A DNA stretch of 64,000 bases from Phyllobacterium lublinensis (lineage in GTDB: Bacteria; Pseudomonadota; Alphaproteobacteria; Rhizobiales; Rhizobiaceae): the NCBI RefSeq assembly GCF_020164435.1, contig NZ_JAIUDQ010000003.1:1-64000 (forward strand). Reading direction: 5' to 3'. The notes under the pieces were generated by a model. It searched no databases. It had not been told where the DNA came from and worked only from the letters and a program-made list of their open reading frames with translations. Below are positions 27,331 to 34,565 of this stretch, one piece after another. A program made the translations under genes and the position numbers. The stretch's first letter is position 1, and every line of letters starts with the position of its first letter.

Positions 27331-27380
27331 TTGTGCGCTGCAAAATAAATGTTGCAATGCACAAAAAGTTCGATTATATA
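27331..27380 (+). promoter_or_regulatory. Phasin promoter with overlapping TGC-rich candidate PhaR sites
   Basis: A -35 TTGCAA (27352-27357), 17-base spacer and -10 TATATA (27375-27380) would start transcription about 50 bases before the phasin ATG. TGTTGCAATGCAC overlaps the -35, and a second related site TTGTGCGCTGCAA starts at 27331. PhaR repressors of polyhydroxyalkanoate genes bind TGC-rich sites in Paracoccus and Rhodobacter, so this looks like a PhaR operator. Confidence 0.45.
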
Positions 27381-27437
27381 GGGTTCATCAAATCAGTTGC
27401 AGCGACAAAGACCGTCTGCACAAGGAAGGACACGAAT

Positions 27438-27893
27438 ATGAGCAAGACCACCAAACAGACTGCTGATGCGTTCTCGATCCCGACTTTCGACGCCACCGCT
27501 GTAACCGATCAGGTTCGCGAATTCACAGAGAAGGGCGTTGCTCAGTCCAAGGAAGCCTATGCCAAGATCAAGGATCAGGCTGAAGCTGCACAGAAGACCC
27601 TCGAAACCACCTTCGAAACCGCTCAGTCGAACACTGCTGCTCTTTCGCTCAAGGCCCTGGCCGCTCTGCGCGCCAACACCGAAGCCAGCTTCGCTCATAT
27701 CGAAGCCCTCATCGGCGTAAAGTCCTTCGGCGAAGTCATCGAACTGCAGAGCGCATTTGTTCGCAAGCAGGCAGAAGCCATCTCCGGCCAGGCCAAGGAA
27801 TTCCAGGCTGTCGCCACCAAGGCGGTCGAGGAAATCTCCGCACCGGTCAAGTCGGCTGTCGAGAAGGCAATCAAGGACGTCAAGGTCGCCTGA
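27438..27893 (+). CDS. Phasin family protein
   Basis: A 151-residue, alpha-helical, amphipathic protein of the Phasin_2 type. It is rich in Ala, Lys and Glu, with the family segment AKIKDQAEAAQKTLETTFE near residue 40 and VKSFGEVIELQSAFVRKQAE near residue 95. Phasins coat polyhydroxyalkanoate granules and control their size and number. ATG 27438 follows AAGGAAGGA, a strong ribosome-binding site. A typical intrinsic terminator comes 100 bases after the stop, so it is monocistronic and probably highly expressed. TGC-rich sites at the promoter suggest PhaR control. Confidence 0.9.
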   Translation: MSKTTKQTADAFSIPTFDATAVTDQVREFTEKGVAQSKEAYAKIKDQAEAAQKTLETTFETAQSNTAALSLKALAALRANTEASFAHIEALIGVKSFGEVIELQSAFVRKQAEAISGQAKEFQAVATKAVEEISAPVKSAVEKAIKDVKVA

Positions 27894-27991
27894 TCAGGCG
27901 CCCGACACCAGGCAACACTCCGACGGCATTTCTCCCCCCCAGCCGTTGGAGCGCGAGACTCTGGATCCTCCCACCAGTTCTCGCATCAATT

Positions 27992-28026
27992 GAAAAGACC
28001 GGACCCCATTCCGGTCTTTTTCTTTT
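27992..28026 (+). terminator. Intrinsic terminator of the phasin gene
   Basis: AAAGACCGGA and TCCGGTCTTT form a 10-bp stem with a CCCCAT-type loop, followed by a run TTTTCTTTTTTC. It is a textbook strong terminator. Confidence 0.85.
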
Positions 28027-28033
28027 TTCTGTC

Positions 28034-28134
28034 AGAGCAATTCCAGCCAAAGTGGGAACCTGTTTTGCGTCCGAAACTGCGGAAAAGCAAAAGGTTAGCG
28101 TATCTTCGTGACTCGTGTGAAACGGAAATGCTCT
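28034..28134. repeat. 101-bp palindromic element with Bru-RS-like ends
   Basis: The ends AGAGCAATTCC (28034-28044) and GGAAATGCTCT (28124-28134) are inverted with one mismatch, enclosing about 80 bases. Size and ends resemble the Bru-RS/RIME-type intergenic palindromes of Brucella and rhizobia. It fills much of the 322-base gap between the phasin terminator and the tRNA gene; nothing else is seen there. Confidence 0.6.
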
Positions 28135-28215
28135 AATTTTTGTCTTTGTTGCATCGAGCGCTTGCAAAAAGCGTCAATCCTCCGTATGTGACGCCTGTCA
28201 AAAACTTGGCGGTAC

Positions 28216-28292
28216 GCGGTCGTAGCTCAGTTGGTTAGAGCGCAGGATTGTGGCTCCTGAGGTCGGTGGTTCGAGCCCACCCGACCGTACCA
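28216..28292 (+). tRNA. tRNA-His (anticodon GTG), lacking G-1 and with A73
   Basis: A 77-base cloverleaf including the encoded CCA. The acceptor arms GCGGTCG and CGACCGT pair, with a G1-U72 pair at the end. The D arm contains AGCTCAGTTGGTTAGAGC; the anticodon loop TTGTGGC reads GTG; and the T arm has GGTTCGAGCC. The base before position 1 does not form a G-1:C73 pair, and base 73 is A. This is the unusual state described for alphaproteobacterial tRNA-His. hisS, encoding the matching synthetase, is at 56822. Confidence 0.95.
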
Positions 28293-28734
28293 TCCAGACA
28301 ACAGGCAAATCTCCACAATTGGATATCTTTTCAGCCGGGTGCGAAAGCATGCCGGCCATTCTGTTCGTAGTACTGCCGGTCTTGAGGTAGCATTGTGTTC
28401 GCCGCTCACGAGGGCGCAACAGGCGTCTGAGATCGAAAATTCAGATTCTCCATGCGAAAGCGTGCCACCGGCAGGCGCTTCACCCTCAAGGGTGAAACTG
28501 TTTCTGCCGATGCGTGCTATCCCCGAACGGCATTCGTCTCAGGCGAATCCATTAGCGTGGGGACCATACGCAAGCCAGTGCTTTTCGCGGCCACTATCGT
28601 AGCCGTCCAGTTCTTATGGTTTTTGCTCCTGATGCCGGGAAAACCCGGAAATTCAATTCCTGGGACGATCTCCAGCAGCGATACATCGCGCATCGTTGCA
28701 TCGGTACATCACAAGCAGAGCACAGGAGGAAATC
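28293..28734. other. 442-base intergenic region after tRNA-His
   Basis: No gene is supported. It contains two small hairpins: TTCACCCT with AGGGTGAA (about 28480-28497) and CCGGG with CCCGG (about 28634-28647). Neither has a T-run. The promoter of the small exported-protein gene at 28735 must lie in its second half, but no clear -35/-10 pair was found. Confidence 0.5.
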
Positions 28735-29235
28735 ATGCATTTATTCGCTCGGACGGCCCTGGCAGCCGCAATCCTCATCGTTCCATGCGAGGCCCAGGAC
28801 ATGATCAAGAAGATCGGCTCCGCGGCCGGGTGGGACATATTTGTCAATGAGAAGATGGGCCCCGGTTGCGTTATTGCGCGGCAAAACCCCAATGACGGCG
28901 CACAGCTCCTGATCGGCATCGATGCGACAGCCGACCTGCGCGGCTATATGGCGATCTATACCAAAAAGCCTGCAAAGATTTCCCAAGGCGAAAAGCTCTC
29001 GGTTCTGTTCGATGTCGACGGCCAGCAGTTTACCGGCGTCGCCACGGGACAGGAGATGGAGGGTTTCGACGGCGCATCGGTGCCCTTCAACAATCTCGAT
29101 TTCATCTACGATCTTGCCAAGAAGAAGAAGCTGACGATCTCCGCGAAAGGGCGCGACCCGCTGGTGGTTGACCTTACCGGCACCGACGCTGCGTTCAAGG
29201 CGTTGCGGGAGTGCCAGGCTGCTCAGAAGAAGTAG
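28735..29235 (+). CDS. Small exported hypothetical protein
   Basis: A 166-residue protein with a Sec signal peptide (about residues 1-21, hydrophobic core FARTALAAAILIVPC). The mature part has the pattern GWDIFVNEKMGPGCVIARQ and alternates hydrophobic and polar residues, suggesting a small beta-rich periplasmic domain; there are two cysteines, near residues 42 and 160. I do not recognise a named family. ATG 28735 follows AGGAGGA, which rules out the longer frame from 28696. It is monocistronic, between tRNA-His and convergent pepT. Confidence 0.75.
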   Translation: MHLFARTALAAAILIVPCEAQDMIKKIGSAAGWDIFVNEKMGPGCVIARQNPNDGAQLLIGIDATADLRGYMAIYTKKPAKISQGEKLSVLFDVDGQQFTGVATGQEMEGFDGASVPFNNLDFIYDLAKKKKLTISAKGRDPLVVDLTGTDAAFKALRECQAAQKK

Positions 29236-29335
29236 GCAGCAGCCTATGCGATTGTGCCGAACCGGAGCGCAATGGACTTTGGGTTCATGCGTCCCGGATC
29301 GCAGAACTATGCCTTCCGCCTCAGCCCGAAACCCC

Positions 29336-30568
29336 CTAGGAGCGCTCTTCCCAGATCTTTGCGAGTTCGACGATCGTCTGCACCGCCTTCTCCATATCCT
29401 GACGGCTGACCCATTCGAGCGGCGAGTGAAAAGCGTGACCGCCCGCAAAGAGGTTGGCGCAAGGCAGGCCCATGAATGACAGCCGCGAACCATCCGTGCC
29501 GCCCCGAATGCTGCCGCGTACGGGTTTCATCCCGGCGCGCCGGATTGCCTCGAGGGCGTTGTCGACGATCTGCGGATGACGCTCGAGGATGAGCTTCATG
29601 TTGCGATATTGCTCCTTGACCTCGAACGTGTAGGAGGAGCCGGGATAGTCGGCAACAACGTCCTTCACGATCTTCTCGAGTAGGTCCTCCTTGGTGGCAA
29701 GGCCATCATCGTTGAAGTCGCGGATAATGAAGCTCAGCGCAGCCTTTTCCATCGAACCGGTCACGCCCGTGGGATGGATGAAGCCGTCCCGGCCGTCCGT
29801 CGATTCCGGTGCAATCTCCTTCGGCAAGCGGTCGATGATGGCGCCGGCAATCTTGATGGCGTTCTGCATCTTCCCCTTGGCGAAGCCGGGATGGATGGCG
29901 ACGCCGGCAATGGTGATCTCGACGCCGTCGGCCGAAAAGGTCTCGTCTTCGATATGCCCGGCCGTCTCGCCATCCACGGTATAGGCAAATTGTGCGCCGA
30001 GCTTTTTCAGATCGGCCTTGTCCACACCGCGTCCTATTTCCTCATCCGGGGTAAAGAGGATCTTGATTGTGCCGTGCCTGATGCCGGGATTGTCGACCAG
30101 GAATTGCGCTGCTGTCATGATCTCGGCAAGTCCCGCCTTGTCATCGGCTCCGAGCAGCGTCGTGCCGTCGGTCGTGATGATGTCATTGCCGATTTGATCA
30201 CGCAGTGCGGGATGGTCGCTGACACGAATGACCTGCTGCGCTGAAAGCTGGATGTCATCGCCGCGATAGTTTTTCACCAGTTGCGGCTTGACGTTGGTGC
30301 CTGTGAAATCGGGTGCCGTATCCATGTGCGAGCAAAAGCAGATGACGGGCACCGGCTTGTCGACATTCGACGGGACGGTTGCATAGACGTAGCCGTGCTC
30401 GTCGAGATGAGCGTCATCCAGTCCTATGGCGAGCAGTTCCTCGACGAGCAGGCGGCCAAGGTTCTTTTGCTTCTCGGTGGAAGGCTGTGTCGATGATTTG
30501 GGGTCCGATTGGGTGTCGATGACGACGTAGCGAAGAAAACGATCGGTAACGGTATCGGTCATGGTCAT
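29336..30568 (-). CDS. pepT: Peptidase T (tripeptide aminopeptidase)
   Basis: A 410-residue cytoplasmic M20-family metallopeptidase that removes the N-terminal residue from tripeptides. The zinc-binding blocks are visible: SHMDTAPD near residue 80, GADDKAGLAE near 138, DEEIGRG near 175, the VDGETAG pair near 197, and the final histidine in FAGGHAFHS near 380. Length and motif order match PepT. An in-frame ATG two codons downstream (30562) has a better-spaced ribosome-binding site and may be the true start. It is monocistronic. Confidence 0.92.
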   Translation of the reverse strand: MTMTDTVTDRFLRYVVIDTQSDPKSSTQPSTEKQKNLGRLLVEELLAIGLDDAHLDEHGYVYATVPSNVDKPVPVICFCSHMDTAPDFTGTNVKPQLVKNYRGDDIQLSAQQVIRVSDHPALRDQIGNDIITTDGTTLLGADDKAGLAEIMTAAQFLVDNPGIRHGTIKILFTPDEEIGRGVDKADLKKLGAQFAYTVDGETAGHIEDETFSADGVEITIAGVAIHPGFAKGKMQNAIKIAGAIIDRLPKEIAPESTDGRDGFIHPTGVTGSMEKAALSFIIRDFNDDGLATKEDLLEKIVKDVVADYPGSSYTFEVKEQYRNMKLILERHPQIVDNALEAIRRAGMKPVRGSIRGGTDGSRLSFMGLPCANLFAGGHAFHSPLEWVSRQDMEKAVQTIVELAKIWEERS

Positions 30569-30769
30569 TGTCCAATATTTGCTTCAGCGATGAATTGCTG
30601 TAGCGCCTGCCGGCGCCGCCGTGAATATATTCTTCGCCGTGACGACGATTTTTTGCGAGGTGGACCGGGCGTCTTATGTGAACGAATTGGTCGAGGGCGA
30701 TGTTACTCTATACACATTCATATCCATCATAATGCCAGAGATGGTTGGACATCAGGAGCCTTCAACGGC

Positions 30770-30797
30770 TTGGAAAAATCACCGAAACTGCTATGCT
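30770..30797 (+). promoter_or_regulatory. Candidate promoter for the 30.8-kb small RNA
   Basis: TTGGAA (30770-30775), a 16-base spacer and TATGCT (30792-30797) resemble a sigma-70 promoter. Transcription would start near 30804, just before a hairpin and a strong terminator with no open reading frame between. Confidence 0.45.
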
Positions 30798-30803
30798 GAT
30801 CTT

Positions 30804-30894
30804 GGAGCGGGGACGGACTGTCGTCCGCCCCCATTCCTCATCTAAAAAAATGAACCCGGATGGTGAATTGCCAGCTCGTCCGGGTTCTTTTTAT
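30804..30894 (+). ncRNA. Candidate trans-acting small RNA (~90 nt)
   Basis: The predicted RNA has a 5' hairpin (GGGGACGGAC pairing with GTCCGCCCC around a TGTC loop, one bulged A), a single-stranded segment CATTCCTCATCT that looks like an anti-ribosome-binding-site, then a terminator hairpin with a T-run. The whole 590-base gap between pepT and the response regulator has no supported gene, yet it carries this terminator. The layout matches rhizobial Hfq-type sRNAs, but I cannot assign it to a known family. Confidence 0.5.
30852..30892 (+). terminator. Strong intrinsic terminator in the pepT/response-regulator gap
   Basis: GAACCCGGA (30852-30860) pairs with TCCGGGTTC (30879-30887), followed by TTTTT. 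A run of seven A residues precedes it, so it could work in both directions. No protein-coding gene ends just upstream on the plus strand. Confidence 0.8.
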
Positions 30895-31158
30895 GATGAG
30901 GGTGACACTTAGTGGCCTAAACCACATAGCTCACCTCCAAGTTCTGAAAGCAAGGCTGTTGCCCCAGTTGGAGAAGCCCACCCTCCCCAATGCACCGGCT
31001 GGCTCGGTGCTTTCTGCTTCTGCTTTCAAAACGGATCGCGCCTCCACTAATCGCCCGGGGCAGCAGAATCGGCAATGAACGCTGGGTTGAATCGATAGGC
31101 CCACGATTGTTATCCCGGTTGTGCACGGTCTCTTACCATTTGCGGGCTTCGATGTTTC

Positions 31159-31851
31159 ATGCCAATGAACGGCATGCGCATATTGCTCGTAGAAGACACG
31201 CACGATGTGGGAGAAGCCATCTGCAAGCGTTTCGAGGCGACCGGCCACGCCGTCGACTGGGAAACCAACGGGCGCGACGCGGCCGAAATAATCGATTTCA
31301 CCGAGTACGCGCTGATCATCCTCGACGTGATGCTGCCGGGGATGGACGGGTTCGAAATCCTCAAGCATATCCGCAATTCCGGCAATGCCGTGCCGGTCCT
31401 CATCCTCACTGCGCGTTCCGAAATCGATGACCGTGTGGGCGCACTCGACCTTGGGGCCGACGATTATCTGGTCAAGCCTTTCGACTTCAGGGAGCTGGAG
31501 GCGAGGGCCCGCGTGCTCATGCGCCGGCACACCGGCGGCGAGGCCACCAATCTGATCAAATGCGGCGATATTGCTGTCGATCGGGCGGCGCGGTCCGTCC
31601 ATGTCGGCAAGCGCGAGGTCCAGTTGAAGCGCCGCGAACTGACCCTGCTCGAGGTACTCGTCGCGCGGCCCGGCCGCGTCTTCAGCAAGGATGAACTCCT
31701 TGACCAGATTTTTGGCTTCGACGAAGCGGCCAACACCAATGCGATCGAGCTCTATATCGGCCGCCTGCGCAAGAAGCTGGAGGGTGCCAGGGCACGCATC
31801 GTCACGGTACGCGGCCTCGGTTATCAACTGGTATCCGACAATGAAGCATGA
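31159..31851 (+). CDS. OmpR-family response regulator (TctD-like)
   Basis: A 230-residue two-component regulator. The receiver domain (about residues 6-120) has the acidic pair VED, phosphoacceptor Asp56 in ILDVMLPGMDG, and the conserved Lys in LVKPFDF. The winged helix occupies about 135-225 (KRRELTLLEVLVARPGRVFSKDELL). It belongs with TctD-type regulators. Three in-frame ATGs (31159, 31165, 31174) are possible; the receiver fold could start at any. The stop overlaps the kinase start by 11 bases, so the genes are translationally coupled. Confidence 0.9.
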   Translation: MPMNGMRILLVEDTHDVGEAICKRFEATGHAVDWETNGRDAAEIIDFTEYALIILDVMLPGMDGFEILKHIRNSGNAVPVLILTARSEIDDRVGALDLGADDYLVKPFDFRELEARARVLMRRHTGGEATNLIKCGDIAVDRAARSVHVGKREVQLKRRELTLLEVLVARPGRVFSKDELLDQIFGFDEAANTNAIELYIGRLRKKLEGARARIVTVRGLGYQLVSDNEA

Positions 31852-33226
31852 GCCCTCGCTCTTCGCGCGGCTCGCCCGGCGCATTTCCGTCGTGCTTGGC
31901 ATCGGCGCGGCACTGCTCGTCACGGCGGCGTGGTATTATGCCGAGACCGCGGCCAACAAGGCCTATGACCGCCTTCTCGTTGGTGCTGCGCTGCAGATGG
32001 CCGAAAGCCTTTCTGTCGAAGACGGCATATTGGCGGTACGTCTGCCGACCTCTGCGTTCGAACTGCTCGGCCTTGCCGAGCGCGATCGGATTTTCTATCG
32101 CGTCATCGATACGCAAGGACAGACCTTGACCGGGTATGACGACCTGCAAAGCCCCACGCCATTCGATGGCGCTCTCGACGTATCCAGCGTGGAAGAGGGC
32201 GTCTACAAGGGGGAACCGGTGCGCATTGCCCGGGCAACCCGCGTGCTTGCCGATCCGGCCGTATCGGGTCAAGCCTATGTCATCGTCGCCCAAACCAATG
32301 AGGCACGGTCGGCACTGACCCGCGAACTGACATTGCGGGCAACGATCCTTGTTTTCGTCATGAGCCTTCTGGCGTTTGCCGGCGCCATGCTTGCCATTCG
32401 CTATGCGCTGCAGCCGGTAGAACGGCTAGGAACTGCCGTGCGCCGTCGCGATCCGCACGATCTGACGCCGGTTTCGGTGGACGTGCCGCGCGAGCTTGAT
32501 CCATTCGTCGGGTCGATCAATCATTTCATGGGCCGGTTGAATGAACGCGTCGACCTGCTGCAGCGTTTCATTGCAGATGCGGCACACCAGATACGCACGC
32601 CGCTGACGGCACTTGTCGCGCAGATCGATCTGCTTGGCACGGGCAAGCTCGACAGTACCGGCCGCCAGCACTACGAGCGTGTACGGGAACGGACTGGCGA
32701 ACTCGCACGCCTGACCAACCAGCTTCTCAGCCATGCAATGGTCATCCACCGCGCCGATTCAGTGCAGCTCGAGCCGATCAGTCTGGTCGATGTTGCGCGC
32801 CGGGCCTACCGCGCGGCCATCCCGGTAACGGTTGATCCCGACATCGTCATCTCGTTCGAAGCGCCGGATGACCGCCCTATCGTGCTTGGGGATGCAGTCA
32901 GCCTGCGCGAGGCCATCGTCAATGTGATCGACAATGCCCTGCGCCATGGAGCCGATCAGCGGCTGGAGGTACGCGTTCGCGCCACCGGCACGCAAGCTTT
33001 CGTCGAGGTAGAAGATGACGGCCCCGGCATCCCGCCCGAAGGATGGGAGAAGGCAACGCAACGCTTTGTAACATCGAAATCGCATGAAGGAAGTTCCGGT
33101 CTTGGCTTTGCCATTGCCCAGGAAGTGGCAAATGCCCATGGCGGCACTCTGGGTTTTCGCGCGCGCGGCGAGAAGGGCTTCACCGTGGTTCTGACCCTGC
33201 CGCTTGTGACAGGAGAGCCGAAATGA
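31841..33226 (+). CDS. Sensor histidine kinase (TctE-like)
   Basis: A 461-residue inner-membrane kinase. Two membrane segments (about residues 15-31 and 167-188) flank a 135-residue periplasmic sensor domain of the TctE N-terminal type. The DHp box ADAAHQIRTPLTAL carries His249; the ATPase domain has VIDNALRHG, DDGPGIP and GLGFAIA. TctE proteins sense carboxylates. The response regulator gene precedes it and a periplasmic binding protein gene overlaps its end by four bases (ATGA), which suggests the binding protein presents the ligand to the sensor. Confidence 0.9.
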   Translation: MKHEPSLFARLARRISVVLGIGAALLVTAAWYYAETAANKAYDRLLVGAALQMAESLSVEDGILAVRLPTSAFELLGLAERDRIFYRVIDTQGQTLTGYDDLQSPTPFDGALDVSSVEEGVYKGEPVRIARATRVLADPAVSGQAYVIVAQTNEARSALTRELTLRATILVFVMSLLAFAGAMLAIRYALQPVERLGTAVRRRDPHDLTPVSVDVPRELDPFVGSINHFMGRLNERVDLLQRFIADAAHQIRTPLTALVAQIDLLGTGKLDSTGRQHYERVRERTGELARLTNQLLSHAMVIHRADSVQLEPISLVDVARRAYRAAIPVTVDPDIVISFEAPDDRPIVLGDAVSLREAIVNVIDNALRHGADQRLEVRVRATGTQAFVEVEDDGPGIPPEGWEKATQRFVTSKSHEGSSGLGFAIAQEVANAHGGTLGFRARGEKGFTVVLTLPLVTGEPK

Positions 33227-34404
33227 CCAGCTCCGGATCAGCCGGCGGGCATCGCTTTTGCAAGGCACCTCATTCCCTCATGGTGAGCTTGTCGAACCAC
33301 GCACGGCGATTGCCCCGCCGATTGCTTCTTGTTGCTGCACTGCTTTCCCTTGTTCTTCCTGCGAATGCCGAGGACAACAGGACCGAGTTTCCGGCGCCGC
33401 AAGCCGAGACCGGCAAGCTGACGATCTATTCGACGACAGATCTTGCCGCCATGAAGCCGTTGATCGAGGATTTCCAGAAATCCTCACCCGACGTTTCGAT
33501 CGATTATATCGAATACCTGACAAACGAACTGCATGCCCTGGCAAGCGACGCCTGCAGGAAAAATGAGCCACTTGGAGATCTGTTGCTTTCGTCCTCCGTT
33601 GATCAGCTGCTCAAGCTTGCCAATGATGGTTGCGCCGAGTCCCATACATCGCCGGAAACCGCCCGCGTTGCCGATTGGGCCAATTGGCGTGATGAGGTCT
33701 TCGGCTTTACCTATGAGCCGGCGGTCTTCGTCTACAATTCGCGTCTGGTGCCGCCGGCAGAAGTGCCGCGTACCCACGTCGAACTCGCCGACCTCTTGCG
33801 TGAACGGCTCGACTACTATCGGGGCCGCGTCGGCACCTATGATATCCGGCTTTCGGGGATCGGCTATCTTCTCGCCTTCAATGATGCGCGGCAGACGACG
33901 ACCGTCTTCGGCCGCCTGCTGGAAAGCATGGCGCGCGCTTCGGCAGTGGCACGGTGCTGCACCGGCGAGATCCTGGAGGAAGTCGGCAAGGGCAATCTCT
34001 ACATCGGCTACAACATGCTTGGCTCCTACGCCTATGAGGCGGCGCTGCGCAATCCGGAACTTCGGGTAGTCGTGCCGCGTGACTACACACTCGTTCTCAG
34101 CAGAGGCGCGCTCATCCCCAAGGGCGCGGCCCATGCCGATCTTGGCGCACGCTTCCTCGATTATCTCTTGTCCGAACGCGGCCAGTCGGTCGGCCGCACT
34201 CATGCTTTCTATTTTTCGGAAACAGGCGGTCTTCCGCCCGATGTCGACGGTCCGCAAAATCTGAAGGAGTCGGGTATCGCGCAGCCGATCCGCATCGGGC
34301 CTGCGCTGCTGGCCGTCCAGGACAGGGCACAACGTCAGCGCTTCATTGAGGATTGGGCGCAATCCATGATTGAGCTCAACAGCCCGGCATGGACACGGGA
34401 ATAG
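33223..34404 (+). CDS. Periplasmic solute-binding protein coupled to the TctDE-like kinase
   Basis: A 393-residue protein. The mature part (from about residue 48) opens with the binding-protein pattern KLTIYSTTDLAAMKPLIEDF and includes NELHALASDACRKN, similar to iron/thiamine-type periplasmic-binding-protein-II members. The signal peptide hydrophobic core RRLLLVAALLSLVLPANA is at about residues 29-46. Residues about 17-27 (PHSLMVSLSNH) are encoded by a copy of repeat family A, which lies in frame between the start and the signal peptide. The real start may be the Met within the repeat. No permease or ATPase gene is near, so it is probably a sensory partner of the kinase. Confidence 0.8.
   Translation: MTSSGSAGGHRFCKAPHSLMVSLSNHARRLPRRLLLVAALLSLVLPANAEDNRTEFPAPQAETGKLTIYSTTDLAAMKPLIEDFQKSSPDVSIDYIEYLTNELHALASDACRKNEPLGDLLLSSSVDQLLKLANDGCAESHTSPETARVADWANWRDEVFGFTYEPAVFVYNSRLVPPAEVPRTHVELADLLRERLDYYRGRVGTYDIRLSGIGYLLAFNDARQTTTVFGRLLESMARASAVARCCTGEILEEVGKGNLYIGYNMLGSYAYEAALRNPELRVVVPRDYTLVLSRGALIPKGAAHADLGARFLDYLLSERGQSVGRTHAFYFSETGGLPPDVDGPQNLKESGIAQPIRIGPALLAVQDRAQRQRFIEDWAQSMIELNSPAWTRE
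33274..33304. repeat. Repeat family A copy inside the binding-protein gene
   Basis: The segment TCATGGTGAGCTTGTCGAAC and its flanks match the arms of the element at 4969-5130 (same orientation as the right arm). Here it lies within the first 30 codons of a gene and is read through in frame. Confidence 0.85.
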
Positions 34405-34565
34405 AAGTCGCGGGTTTTTGCCGGCCTTGCGCGATATCGAGGAGCTTTTTCCGCAATCGTCCGAAAAGCATCAGAGAATGTGCCATTCTTGACCAACAAT
34501 CAGCGAATCTGATCGAAAAATTTCAACCGGAGCGTGAAAATTTGCTGTGGTGACGCGAACCCGCG

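Noticed and set aside
28452-28850. Open frame of 132 codons after tRNA-His
   Set aside because: It overlaps the start of the exported-protein gene, which has a strong ribosome-binding site and a signal peptide, and it has no motif of its own.
30931-31923. Minus-strand open frame of 330 codons
   Set aside because: Antisense to the response regulator, which has all phosphoacceptor motifs and couples to the kinase.
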